Assembly: GCF_016801865.2 (NCBI RefSeq)
Contig: NC_068938.1
Location: 196,758,429-196,822,428, forward strand
Direction of reading: 5' to 3'
DNA length: 64,000 nt
Origin: Culex pipiens pallens
Taxonomy: Eukaryota; Arthropoda; Insecta; Diptera; Culicidae
Each line of letters opens with the position of its first letter. Positions within the stretch are counted from its first letter, which is position 1. Both the position numbers and the translations under genes were made by a program. Below the pieces are notes generated by a model that searched no databases, was not told the DNA's origin, and saw only the letters and a program-made list of their open reading frames with translations. Positions 30,354 through 44,200 of the stretch are shown piece after piece.

Positions 30354-31065
30354 ATGAACCGACTTTCCCGCTGGCTTGGCCGGCTGACGCTGCGTTCCAG
30401 CACGAAGACGCGATTCCCGCAGCAGCATCAATGGAACCTGCACAAGAAAGTGACCACAACGTACTCCTTCGACTCGGTGGATTACGAGGAAATTGGGTTG
30501 CCGACTAGGTTCGAAGAACCGCCGCGTGTGGCCGAGGGGCAAGACACTCGAAAATCGTGAGTAGATTAAAATCAATTTTATTTTTTGTTTGAGAAAACTT
30601 TTTTTTCAACAGATTTTGGAGCCGTTTCACCCGAAGCAATCTCTTCAAAAGCAAACAGGAGAAATCGCCTAAATCGTCGCGATCTTTTAGCTGGCTTCCG
30701 GGCGTAGCCCGTCCTTCTCCGGAAGCATTAATTCTTCAGGAACAACTCCAAGAGGACCGCAACCAGCTGGCGCGGACGCGCCTCAACGAGTCCGATTTGA
30801 AGGTAATTTTTTTAGATTAAAATTTAACATATTTTTTAACGACCTCGTTTTGAAGAAACGTCGCGGCTACTTTTGTGCCACAAACAGGCCGCTGATTTGC
30901 GTGTGCGACTGCCCGGTGGGTACGTACAGCCGGATCCGGCCGGCGGAGGACCGTCCGGCGGTGCCGAGCCCGACGTCCTGGGACGCCCGGTGGGTGTTTT
31001 CGACGGATTTGGAGCGACTGGAGGTGGAGTCTTACGAGAGGATCGAAAGAATGCTGTACGCTTAG
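30354..31065 (+). CDS. Protein of unknown function, three exons, ~200 aa
   Basis: Exons 30354-30556, 30613-30802 and 30856-31065 (introns of 56 and 53 bp, GT-AG) join in frame to 200 residues. The codons are G/C-ended in all three exons, unlike the surrounding A/T-rich DNA, so I trust the model. The N-terminus MNRLSRWLGRLTLRSSTKTR is basic and amphipathic-looking, compatible with a mitochondrial presequence but not proof of one. The middle is Ser/Lys-rich (FKSKQEKSPKSSRSFSW). The C-terminus, RWVFSTDLERLEVESYERIE, may be helical. I recognise no domain. It converges on Pka-C3. A competing frame in exon 3 reads a Gly-rich peptide but has poorer codon use. Confidence 0.7.
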
Positions 31066-31379
31066 AGATTTTTTTTAGGTTTAGTTTTAAGGTGGTTAAA
31101 AGTTACGCAAAGTTAGGGTAAGGGAGGGTGATTTTGCTTTTGTAGAAATAGTCATTTCTGTTTATTGAAGTATGAATGATTTTATTTCTGCTTTAGTGAT
31201 TTGTAGTTTTGATATTCGGTAAGATATTGTTGATATTTTTTGTTTAACATTTTATGAAACAGCTTCTATTTGAACGTTGCCTAAAACGTTTCCTTACAGC
31301 AAATAAGCTAGATTATAACGTCGAACGTTGCTCTAGTCTAGTTGTAGTTGTGGCAAAAACAGAGTAAAATCAACAGCAA

Positions 31380-31385
31380 AATAAA
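31380..31385 (+). terminator. Candidate poly(A) signal of the 30354 gene
   Basis: AATAAA lies about 0.3 kb after the stop codon. Pka-C3 ends on the other strand at 32128; TTTATT (complement of AATAAA) at 31161-31166 and 31181-31186 could serve Pka-C3, in which case the two 3' UTRs overlap. Confidence 0.4.
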
Positions 31386-32127
31386 ACAAAACTTAAAATT
31401 CCAATCAAGACTCGTTCAAAATTCCGCGATGTATGGCTAAGCTGCAAACTTGTGTTGAGGCTTAATTTGTGCGAAAGGAACGCGAGAAAAACCGGGCAAA
31501 CTGAGACACTGGCTTGGGCTTAGGACTAAGTACTAAAATCTAGGATTTGCGCGTGGTTTCAAAATCGTCCGCACGGATTAGTTCGAATTGGAGCACGCGC
31601 GTGCGGATTTTCCTGTCCCTCTTTTTAACTCTTGTTTCTCTCTCTATCACAGTGAGTGTGTGTGTGTGCTTATGGTTTTGGGTTTTAAATAACTTAGCTT
31701 AAGATATGGAGGGGGATTTAAGTAACTCAAAACGTTGTTTAAAATAAATCTAACTTAACTATCACTTACAAACTGCCTTATTTAGAAACATTCTTTCCTT
31801 TAATTTTGATAACACTTTTGATTGGGAACACTCAATTGTTTCACATAAATTGGTCTTGTTTTCTTTGTTTCAGAATCGAATGATTATTTACAACGAAATA
31901 TTTGCCAGTCACATTGAAGTTGAATACATTTCGAGTGCCTTGTGTGACAATCATTACACATATTTAGATGTTTAGAAACCCTTCTGTTAAATATTAAAGC
32001 TATTTCTTAGTTGGTTTAACGCATTTTCTTAGCTTTGAGGGGAAGTTTGGGGATCAATTTATGTCTGCAAAACACCTCTCTCTTTTGTTCTCTTCCCTTA
32101 ATGTTTCATTCACTATTTTTAAAATAT

Positions 32128-32253
32128 TTAGAAATCTTCAAACAGCTGCATCTCGACCTTGTCCAGCGAGCGGGCCGACTTCCAGTCCGTCTCCGGGTAG
32201 TCGTCAAAATTGCTGGTGTCGCCCTCGAACACGAACTTTGGCACGATTGGAGG
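32128..32253 (-). CDS. Pka-C3: Pka-C3 last exon, C-terminal tail
   Basis: Encodes 41 residues, starting PPIVPKFVFEGDTSNFDDYP and ending EMQLFEDF plus stop TAA (32128-32130). This is the AGC-kinase tail with an FxxF hydrophobic motif at the extreme C-terminus, as in PKA. Acceptor TTTTTCCAG, phase 0. Confidence 0.92.
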   Translation of the reverse strand, partial: PPIVPKFVFEGDTSNFDDYPETDWKSARSLDKVEMQLFEDF

Positions 32254-35200
32254 CTGGAAAAAGAAATGAAAAAAAAGTTTTTGAATACAAGATTAAATAT
32301 TTATTGACTCATTTTTAACCATGTTTCATTGCGTCGTTTCTTAAATTACTTTTTCTTTGAATTATTGAGTCAAACTTCTTAAATTCTTAAATTCTTAAAT
32401 TCTTAAATTTTTAAATACCTCAATTCTTAAATTCTTAAATTCTTAAATTCTTAAATTTTTAAATACCTCAATTCTTAAATTCTTAAATTTTTAAATTCTT
32501 AAATTCCTCAATATTCTTAATTTCCTAAAATATTTTTAATTTCTTAAAATCTTTAAATTTTAAAATTCTTAAATTCTCAAAATCTTTAATTGTTATGTTC
32601 TTAAATACTTAAATTTCTTAATTTCCTTAAGTTATTAATCTCTTAAATTACTTAATTTTCATAAATTCCGTAATTTCCTTAAATTTCTTTAATTTTTTGA
32701 GATCTTAATTTTAAAATTCTTTAATTCCTAAATTCTTAAAACTTTGAATAATTGAATTTTTGAATTCTTTTTTTCTTAAATTATTAAATTAATAAATTAT
32801 TAAACTCTTTAATATTTAAATTCTTAAATTCCCTAATTTTATTAAATTCCTCAAATGTCTTGAACTTCTTAAATTTCTTCAATTACTTAAATTCCTCAAA
32901 TTTCTTCGATTCCTAAGGGTGGTAGATGGTGTCTTTCACTTTTAGGGCAATTACTGTCAATGAATTATTCAGGGTCCAGAAATGGTAAATTGAAATGAAA
33001 AAATAATCACTATATGTAAAATGCTTCTACAAACAACACAATGATTGAAACATTCTGAATCAAAATTTGAACGTTATTCTAAAACAAACATGTCCGCCAA
33101 ATGGCCGATCGGGAATGATGCCTTCCAGAGCCTTAAGTTCCAAGTTCTTTGGATTCTTTAATTTATTCAATTCCTTAAATTACTTAAAATTCTTAATTTT
33201 CTTAATTTTTAAATTCCTTAAATTAGTTAAATTACTTGAATTCCTCAATTTTATTTTTTCAAATTCTGAAATGTTGCCAAATGTTGCCGCCATCTTCAAG
33301 TAGAAAAAAATAAGTCGTAAGGTTAGAAACTTTTTAGAAATTCAAATTTAGAGAATTTAGAGATTTTGAAATTTTGACAAGGATTTCGGGGAATAAAGTA
33401 CGAGCATTGTTTTTAAATTTGTCATATTCCTAGATATTATTATTATTTTTTTTTGTAGTTTTGAATTTAAAATTTACGAAATTTGTAAATTTGATTAGAT
33501 TTTGAATTATTTTAATTTTTATATTGTAACAATAACAGTTTTCTGCAAGGTTTTATGGCTTTTGATATTTTCTATTTTTGTATATTTTTATTTGTTTGAA
33601 TTTTTGATATCGTCATCAGGGGTGACATTGGGTCTGGGGGGTGAGATTGGGTGATACAAATTTCAGTATTTTTGTATGACCCAATCTCACCCCCAGACCC
33701 AATGTCACCCCTGATGACGGTACCCTATTGTTTATTTTTTAAAATTTAAAACTTTTATTTTTTTAATGTTTGATTTTTTGAATTTGTAAATATTTCAATT
33801 AGTGATTTATCGATTTAAAAAAATACATGCATCATTGGATTTTTAAATTTTTTTATCTCTGTTTTTTTATTTGTAGCATATATATTTTTTTCAATATTAC
33901 AAATATTGCTTATTGCGAGATAAAATCACGTTTCTCCTTTGCTATGAGTAACAGGAGATTATTGCCGCCTAACTACCGCATAGTAAAAATCAACAAGTTG
34001 AACTGAAATTCTGCATTGATTTGGCTGTCAACTTGGTTTGTTTTGAATATTTTCCAAAAAGTCAGCTGAAAACTCAAGGCAACCTTTGACAACAGCCGAA
34101 AATTTGTTCTGCGGTTGTCATGCGGCTGTCATGCGCACATTATCTTGCGGTCGTATCACCGCGCGTAAACTCTAATTATTGACACCCGCAATAATACATA
34201 TTTTTGAATTTCTTATTCAATTTCTGAATTTCTATAATCTGTGTTTCCATTTTTTTGTTTGTGAATCACATTTTTTTTAATTTTTGAATCTGCCAGAAAG
34301 TTTAATTCTTTTGTGCTCCCTTTATTGATCGTTTATTGAGCATTTTTCTGTATGATTTTTTGCGTTCCTTCCTAGCGTTATTTAGGTTATTTATGTTTAA
34401 AAGTTAGAATTCGACCAGAATTCCAACAAACGCCTTGACTGGGATATTCGCCTCAAAAATCATTGAGCGGTTTAAAAATGAGTAGTTTTTTGAGCGCTCA
34501 GATTTGGGTAAACAGGTTTATGAATAATTTCCATTTTCCGTGTAAGTTCTTGTTGATGTTTTGAAGGCATAAAAATTTTCGCGCCAGATTTGTCGCAACC
34601 GTTTGCCAAACCGCGTGTGTTTCCCGGAACATCCCCGTGTTTCTGTTCTGTCCCGTTCCCGTGATCGTCATCATGTTCGACGCCAACAAAATCGGCGAAG
34701 GCTTCAAGGCCCTCTATCAGCGCACGACTGGCAAGCTCCGGCCGAAATCGAACGTCACCGACTATCGAGACTTTGTGCTGCGCCGTGGCGGCGACCTGCT
34801 CGTCGTTTCGGAACCGCCCAAGTGCAACCGGAAGGCGGCCAAACTGCGCCAGCAGGGGAACCGGCTGTACCTGGACAAGCAGTACGATGACGCCGTCTCG
34901 AAGTACAACGAAAGCATCTGTTACGCGGAGGCCGGATCGGAACACTTGGGGATGGGCTATGCGAATCGGTCAGCGGTTTACTTTGAGGAGGGTGAGTACG
35001 AGTACGCGCTGGTTAATATTGGGTTGGCTCGGGAGAACCACTACCCGGAGAAGTTTATGCCGAAGCTGGTTGAGCGGGAGGAGAAATGCCGCGAGAGGCT
35101 GACCGCTGGGTTGTCCAAGGGCACGGTTCTGCCTTACAGCCTCGATCTGAACGTGGCTCCGAATCCGAAGATTCCGTTCATCGCCGATGGGATTGCGATG

Positions 35201-38200
35201 CGACGCTATCCGCAGTTTGGAGGGCGCGGGCTGGTCGCGGAGCGGGACTTTAAGCCGGGGGACATCATTTTGGACGAGAAGCCGATGCTGATGCATCTGA
35301 GTTCGTGGCGTCATTATTGCAGCTGCTGTGCGGCCTTCTTCCGGGGAAGCTTGATTCCGTGCCCGGGATGTGTAAATGCCATGTACTGCAGTGAGGAGTG
35401 TCGACAGCAGGACTACCGGTACTGGCATCGGTTCCAGTGTGGCTTTGTGGAGCAGCTCGAGCACGTGCAGTACGTGACGTCGATCACCGGACCGAAGCGA
35501 TTCTTCTATCTGCTGTCCGCATTCGGGGACAATTTGGACGCGATGATGGCATTTTGCGAGTCCGAAGCAACGGATGACCCATTCACGGTGGACCACACCA
35601 AGGAAGATCGCATCCTGGAGGCCATGAAGGTGCTTCACCAGGCCAAGGTCAAACAACCGCTGCCCGAAATCGAAGCCATCATGCGGCTGGCCGCCGCAGC
35701 GTTCTACGCCGTGTTCATCAAGCATCAGCTCCTCCATCAGCTTGCCAACACCGGCCCAAAAAAAGACTTCATCGTGCGCACCTTCCTCGATTACATCCGC
35801 AAGAACACGGCCCTCTCGCTGGACTGTCTGGAGTTCGTCCACTTTACCAACGTCAACGCCGTCTCATCAATCTCCTGCCTCGCCAACCATTCCCACGATC
35901 CGAACGCCCTCTTCCAGCAACGCTACGGCAAGCTCCGGTTCTTCGTGATCCGGCCAATCCGCGCCGGTGACCAAATCACCGTCTCGTACGGCCCCACCTG
36001 GTGGGAACCCATGCCCTCGTACAGTTCCGTCTACACCTGTCGCTGTCCGGTTTGCGACGAAGCCGACACGGCCTGGTGTGTCCGCGAGGGGACACTCCCG
36101 AAGGAGGCACTTCGGATGCTGAACGAACGCCCTCCCCGTGGGAAAAACAACGCCGAGACGGAGGCGAACGTGCTGCGGCACTTGTTCGCGTTCTTTGACC
36201 GCTACGGAAGCTACTATCCGGAGGGCGCCATGGGACCGAAGTTGCAGGTGATTAAGCATCTGATGTGCGGACAGATCCACCAGGGAGCGTGGACGCTGGA
36301 GCGAGCGCAGGTCGCGGCGAAGGTTTTGGGAGGTGGAGTTTGAACGAAAGCGTTGAGTTTGTTTTCTTTTGTTTGATTTTGTTACTCTGTTTCTGTTTTT
36401 GCGTTATCGAATTTGTTTCTTGACAACTGAATTTTGTACTGGTTTGAAAACTTGTCCTGCCCTGATTCCAGGAGTGTTCTAATAAACGCATCGATACAAC
36501 TTACCTTCAGTTTCTTGTTTATCACCACGTCCCAGTCGAGGTGTTTGAACCATCGGTGCCTTTTGATGTCTTCCGCTCCGTTCTGGAAATGGAAATAAGA
36601 AGAAATGTGTTAAAAAAAGATACAGGTAAGTTGGTTTAACAGAATTATTCAGTTCGTTTAAGCTATACACGGAGATCACAAGGAACGTGAAATTCCTAAA
36701 TTTTTTAATTACTTAATTAGCAGGACAGATTCTTTGTTTACACTCTTACATTGGCCTGATTACATTGTTTTGCTAGATGAACCGAAAAACCAAAAAAATA
36801 AAATAAATAAATAAATGCTAACAAGTGCAACTGTTAAAATAGCTTATTGAACCTTTAAAAAAAACCAGTGTTGGTATTATCGCGCTCTCGCGAGAAAATT
36901 TTCTCTCTCGAGTTCTCGCCGCGAGTCTTGAGCTGCCGAGAGAAACTCACCGATTGCCCGTGCTCTCCTCCGCTCGCGAACGGGCTTTCTCGCGAGCCAG
37001 AATTGCCCGTTCGCGAGAAGTTGAACGTGTCAGAAATGAACAAAAAACAACACAGCGATTGAGGTTACACCTCTATACCATCGCCTGTATACAACAAATT
37101 GCTAGCTTGGGGCGAACGGCTAGCACGAGGCGCTCGCGAGCGCTCGCGGCGAGAGCGAGAACGCTAATGAAAATGCAAGCGCGAGCGAGAAGAGAAAAGT
37201 AGGGTAGAGTAGTCATCAATGAGACACGGGGAACAATGATAAAATGGCTCTCACAAGTCGTAGTTTCAACCAATCAGGCTCATATTTGGGGGAAAGGTGT
37301 GTCTACTAGATACACGTCTGCCATATTAGTGGCTTTGGTTATGGACGCTCCCTTGAAAAGAAATTCATAAATGTTTGATTCTGGGGTGTAAAAGTAAATT
37401 ATGGACAAAAAAAACTTTTTCGCTCGTAGGCTGCCATTTACACCAAAACTAATATTTCTTAAAATTTCTTCGACGTTCTATAGGCATTAAGTTGGGCTAC
37501 AATGTCCTTTCATTAGATTTGGCCAAAATTTAGAATATACTCAGAATCCAGGGCTGTCTCATTGTTCCCCACTCATTTCAGCCCATGGGTAACAATGAGA
37601 CACTTTGATTTTTCTTCAATAAACTTTTCAAAATCGATGGAAATCTTTCAAAACACGAATTAATAGTGATTTTTGGCATATTTATAGAGTTTAAACTTCA
37701 TTTAACTAAAAATACAAAGTTATTTGGTATTAATATATGGATTTTACAAAATTGAAATACTTTTTAGTGTAACTTTTGTTATTAAAAGTTTCATGTTGGC
37801 AAAATTGTTCTAAAATGTTCAAGGCAAGTCACCTGCAATGGAACAATACAAAAACATGATGTTTTGCTAGAAAAATGTTGATTTTCGTAGAGTGTCTCAT
37901 TGTTCCCCAGCTGTCTCATTATTCCTGCCAAGTGCGTCTACAATGAGACAGTTGAATAACTCTGGCTGTAGATGTCGGATCGATTTCATATTTTTGTCAA
38001 TGTTAATACACATTAAAAGAATGATAATGCAACTAAAAGCTCATTAAAACATGCTGATGAAAAAAATAGAAAAATCGTTGAAAGTTGAAAACCAAAAGTG
38101 TCTCATTGATGACTACCCTACCCTACTACAAGTTCTCTCCCTCGTTCGCGAGCGAGAAATGCTTTCCTTCTTCTCGCTCGAATTCCAATAATGAAAAAAA

Positions 38201-41200
38201 CTCTAGAAATAGTTATACAAATCTTTAATTATTCATTGCTGAAAATTTCAAGTTTCTGAATTATAAAATTCCCAAAATTTTTAATTTTTTTGATATTTCT
38301 AGTTTTTAATGCAACTTATTTAATTTTGTCCCGCCCGTGTGGATCAATCGGACCGCGCACTGGACTCACAATCCAGAGGTTGCCGGTTCGAATCCCGCGG
38401 CGGGCGCTCTAGAATTCTTTGTGTAAATATGGGTATTCGGCGCCGTCGCTCCGTGCCATACTTTCATACACTTAGGAGCCCAGGGCGGCGAAGTCCTTGT
38501 AGATAAAAGGAAGACACTAGTGGTTGGTACTAGCAATGGTGGCCGACAGCTATAAAGTCAACTTAGTTTTTTTATTTAATTTTATGAATTTAAAATATTT
38601 CATTCTTACATTCTTACATTGTTTAAAGTGAAATTTCTTAATTTCAATTGTTTTTTTAATTTTCATGTTTTTTTATTCCAATTTTTTAATTTAAATTCTT
38701 AAAAATTAAAAAAAATATTAATTTTTGGTGGTGGGTCTCGTGGCGCAGGGGTAGCGGCTTCGGCTGCAGATCCCGATGATGCTATGAGACGCGGGTTCGA
38801 TTCCCGCCTTATCCACTGAGCTTCTATCGGATGGTGAAGTAAAACGTCGGTCCCGGTTTCTCCTGTCTCGTCAGAGGCGCTGGAGCAGAAATCCCACGTT
38901 AGAGGAAGGCCATGCCCCGGGGGGCGTAGTGCCAATAGTTTCGTTTCGTTTTTTTAAATTTTTGATATTTTTTATTTTCGTATTTCTTGAAAACATAAAA
39001 ATGCAAGATTTAATTTAGGAAAATGTTATGTTTTTTAATTCCCAAAACCTAAACAAAATAATCTAAAAAATTTAAGACTGTAATTTTTAGGGTCCAGAAA
39101 TAGTATATTGAAATGAAAAAATTAAAATAAATTGCTTCCACAAACAACACAAAGAAAACCTTCAAGATTTGAATGTTTTTCTAAAACAAACATGGCCGCC
39201 AAATGGCCGATCGGGAATGATGCCTTTCAGAGCCTTAAAACACTTTGTATAACGTTCATTGTTGTAATTTTATTAAAAAAAATAATACACTCAATCCCCG
39301 GTGGTTGGTCACTTTTTCGTTTGACACGTTTTTAGTTTGTACCCCGTTGTTTGGTCAAAGTCAAACTAAAAAATGACGAACTGTCACTTTTTACACGGCG
39401 CTCACACACACTATCAAAACAAACGTTTGTGAACTCCGTGTAAAACGGGTGCCAAAAGTGACTCCGTTCGTTTGACAATAGTTGGTGTCAAACCAGCGGG
39501 GTTTGAGTGTAATCAAACAGGGCACTTTTAGACTTTTTGGAAAATTTGAATTGTTGGACCAAAGATCGGAAAAAGACATTAATATTCAACATAAATAAAA
39601 AATTTCGACGGTTTTGTTCGAACGCGAATCAGTTCAATACGGAGCGTCGGATCGAGGTGTTCTTTGTTACCGATTCCGGAAAATCTGCAGATTGTATGGG
39701 AAAAGTTACGTAAATTAAATTTTGATCACAGGAGGCTGAATTAGCAAACAATCTATAAACGTCAACAAACGAAAAAAAAAACAAGACGGAGTTTGTCGGG
39801 TACAGCTTGTAATGTATAAAGAATTTTGTGATACTTTTGCCTCAAAATTGCAAAAGTTTGGAATAAAATTTATAATTATTTTTTTGTTCAATTTTCGAAA
39901 ACAAACGCACTTAACCCCTCGGTGGTTGGCCACTTTTAAGTTTGACATTTTTTAATTTGAACCCCGTTTGTTTGACAAAGTCAAACTAAAAAGTGACGAT
40001 CTGTCATTTTTTACACGGCACTCACGCACACTATCAAAACAAAAGTTAGTCAATAAGGCTTTCTAGGCCCAGTGAAAAAAATATAATTTAACTCAAAAAT
40101 GACGAACTCCTCGTCACAGTGTCCTGATGCAAACAATGATCGAGCTGTAGCTGTCACAGCCCTGCGAAGTATGTTGGCTGACATATCGGGCAATCAGTCA
40201 AATAAACCAGCTAGAAGTTGCTTGACAAAAAAAATTTGCTAGAAAGAGATAGGAAACCTGATGCAAACAAACGTCCAGCTGTCATGTAAACATACTTTGA
40301 ATGTGTTGGTAAATTTCTGACTAGAAAGCCTTATAGTGTGTCAGAACTCCGTGTAAAAGGGATGTCAAATTAAAAAGTGACCCCGTTTGTTTGACAACAG
40401 TTGATGTCAAGCCATCGGGGTTTGAGTGTAGTTGGAAACTTAAGGCTAGTTTGGTGGCACTAGATTTTTCACAAAATTTAAACTTTAAGAGACTTTAAAG
40501 AAATCTATAAAAAGGAAATTGTAGTATTTTTTCACAGTTCGTCGCAAAAAAATAAATAATAAACATAAATTTTAATTTAATGCATTTAATTTTGAAACGG
40601 TGCCATTTATTAAAAACGAGTTATTTTCTATAGCAAAAAGGATTTTGTTTATAATTTTGGCAAATGCAAATTAATTTGCAAATATTGTATAACCATATGG
40701 TCGAGATTTTCCAAATAGCTTTTCTTTTCTAAACATCATAACATTTGTACTATAACAGCCTGAACTCTAGCTCAAAAATTCCTTTTTCAGTCTCCAAAAA
40801 CAATAATATTAGAAAAACAAGGAAATAAAAAAGAAATGTTTAGGGGCATAAATTTTAGAAGTGCCAAAGACACTAAATCAAAAATTCATGACTAGGGGAA
40901 ATAAACCCATTTTAAGCCTAATAAGCGGTCGTTTTTGAATTATGCTGGATAATCTGGAGTGTTCCTTGAGCTTTTCTAAAACCTTACACCAACGAGTAGA
41001 GCAACTTTTTGTGGACATTTATGTTTATTTTCACTTTTACTACCAGTTATTCTATTCCTTTTACAAACATTTGCAAAAAAATATATTTCCAAAATGTTTT
41101 CTAATCAAACTAATGCATTGGGCCACGCCCATTTTCCTATTTTCAGCTTAGTTTTTTTTTTACTTCCAGCGTTCTTTTGGGTCTGCTTAGTGCTGCCAAA

Positions 41201-44200
41201 ATTGATGAAATTTTAAGCGAACACTCACGAAAAATAGCATTTATAGAGAAAATTTTCTGGCAACACTGGCTCACTCCAACAGGCGCTGCCGGTGGTGTTG
41301 GTGGCCACCCTTTGTTCTTTATTTGCCTTCGCTTCTCGCTCGGTTTTTTCCAGCCTTCGATTGGAATGGGTCGTCAAAATAGAAACGTCAAAAGACTTGG
41401 CGCGTTTGTTTTTTTGATGTCGCTTGCTAATTATTTACATGTTTCGGGATTATTTTTCAAGTGAGTGACCAACTAATGTGCAAAAGAACATGTTGCCGAA
41501 AGTTGGGGGCAGTTTTGTATCGAAAGCGCCGTGAAAAAGTAAGCGAAAGTGAAAAGTTGATTTTGGCGATATTCATTAAGCGTTTGAGGGTTTCTCGCGT
41601 GTGTCACTGTGTGTGCCAACAAAATGATGAGAAATGGTCTCGCAAAATAGAAATTATGATCAAAAGTGCATTTTAAATTTGGTCTTATTGGCCAGTAAGT
41701 AGCAAACATTTGCGTACTTACTCGAGGCCGTGCTGTTGCTGGTAAGTTTACAGCCTAAATAGTATTTTTGGAGCTTTAATCAAGCATCAAACTCTCCATA
41801 TGACGAAGATAGGCGTTTGATTGGAAAGGGTATATTTCCCCAATTTCGTTCGGCCAGCTTAAGACTAATTGTGCAAAATGTCTTCTTTTGACACAGCAAA
41901 GGAACGAACGAAGTTTTATTTCAATAATAATAAAAATACAAAATCAAACATCTTATAAAAATTGCACAATTCTAGAGAATTATTTTATTTTGGATAAAGG
42001 CATCTTTATAAAAAAATATATTGTAATATAATTTAAAATTGTTAAAACTCCAAAACAATTTTATTCCCTGTTCCTACCTTCATGTTCCCCAGCCGCTTCG
42101 TTCGGTCCTGCACCAGCAGCTTCTTGACCAGGTCCTTTGCGATCGGTTCGATGTGCCGCGACCACTCGATCTTGCCGCTGAGGATCTTCTCGTAGATGCC
42201 GAACGGATTATCGTCGTAGAAGGGTGGATATCCGACGACCATCTCGTAGATCAGCACGCCTAGCGGAACGAATGAAAAAAACCAGAAAAGAGTAGAATTA
42301 ACAAACGTAAATTGATGATGGTCCAAGCCCGCAACGTAAGCCAATGTTCACAGTACAGCGGTAGTAATTAATCAAAATGGATTTGGCGGTTCTCTTTTTT
42401 TTTGCTTGTCGGTAGTCTGTCTTTTGCGTTTCAGAGGGGCACGATGTCACGACAAATTCACGTGAATTAATCATTTGTGGATAACCAAGACCTAGACATC
42501 AGTTTGGTTTTTGTACTTTTTTTTTATTTATTTTACTTCAAATCTTCCAATACCTCCACTACTCACCTAATGCCCACCAATCAACGGCCTTGTTGTGACC
42601 CTTGGACTGAATGATTTCCGGTGCCAGATATTCCGGCGTCCCGCACAGCGTCCACGTTCGGTCCTTGAGCTTTTTGGCGAACCCAAAGTCGGTGATTTTC
42701 AGATGACCGTCCCGATCGAGCAGCAGGTTCTCCGGCTTCAAGTCCCGATAGACGATCTGCAGCTGGTGAAGGTACTCCAGCGCGAGCACAATTTCGCACG
42801 CGTAAAAGTTTGCGGTCCCGTTGTCAAACCGACCCGCGTTCCGGAGGTACGAAAACAGCTCGCCACCGCTCACGTACTCAAACAGCATGTACAGACAGCA
42901 GTCGTCCTTGGCGTGCCATCGCCTGGAAATGAGGGAAAATGAAAAAAAAAATATATATTATTTTCTTTGTTGAGATGAAAATTAAGGTTAAATATTTAAG
43001 ATAAGAGATAAAGTTCTTGTTCAAATATAACGTATGTTTTCGAATGCAATCCCAAAACATGGTTCAGGAAATAACTCTTTGCTATGTGAATCGTGCCCTC
43101 TTGAAGTACCAAGTGACTCCATGTAACATAAGCTTCCTGAAGATTTTAATGGAGACGCATGGTTCTCTGTGCGGGTTTGATACTCTCAGCAGCACAATCC
43201 ATTTCGTGTGAAAAATTGAAGTTTTTTAAACAAAATGTTTATTTCTTGCCTTTGGGTGGTTGGGTGGCCCCTCACTCAAGGCGGTTCTAAAAACACGCAA
43301 AAAGCAAAACTATTTTTTTCGTAGGACCTTAAAAAAAACACTAGAAATACATTTTTCAAGTAAAGGACTGGGGTCGAAATTACATCCATTACCTACAGTC
43401 CTACAACATACATTTTATGTCGGTGGCATAACCATATCTAGAGCTTTTTTAAAGGAACGGAGCAATTCTCTAAGATTTTGGTCATTCGATTTTTTTTTGT
43501 ATTTTTTAATCCGGCTGAAACTTTTTTGGAATGCCCAAAGAAGCCATTTGCATCATTAGTTTGTCCATATACTTTTCCATGCACATTTGGCAGCTGTCCA
43601 TACAAAAATGATACATAAAAATTCAAAAATCTGTATCTTTTGAAAGAATTTTTCGATCGATTTGGTGTCTTCGGCAAAGTTGTAGGTATGGATAAGGACT
43701 ACACTGAAAAAAATGATACACGGTAAATTTTTTTTGGTGATATTTAATTTCACTATTTCAAACTAAAACTTGATATGCAAAAAATACTATTTTTATTTTT
43801 TTCATTTTCTGATATGTTTTATGGCACATAAATTGCCAACTTTTCCGAAATTTCCAGAATGGGAAAAAAATATTTGATCGAGTTATAATTTTTTGAATCA
43901 ATAAAACTAAAAAAAAATCGAAATATTAGACGCAAAAATTTTTCAACTTCATTTTTCGATGTAAAATCGAAGTGCACCGTTTTCATGTTATAGCCGTTTT
44001 TCGGTAATTTTTTCAAAATAGTCGCAGCTATTCATTTTTTAAAATTAGTGCCCATGTTTTCCCACTTTTGAAAAAAAAAAATTTAAAGCTGAGAAAATTC
44101 TCTATATTTTGCTCTTTTGAACTTTGTTGATACGACCCTTAGTTGCTGAGATATTGCCATGCAAAGGTTTAAAAACAGGAAAATTTATGTTTTCTAAGTC

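Noticed and set aside
30873..31121. Alternative Gly-rich frame for exon 3 of the 30354 gene
   Set aside because: Needs a less likely acceptor and runs into A/T-rich 3' UTR; the chosen frame has better codon use and a natural stop.
34970..35842. 290-codon open frame on the minus strand
   Set aside because: Antisense shadow of the SMYD4-like gene, whose plus frame has clear TPR, MYND and SET motifs.
38332..38410. tRNA-Val-like gene
   Set aside because: Head of a 244 bp SINE with target duplication and a second same-length copy; imperfect acceptor stem.
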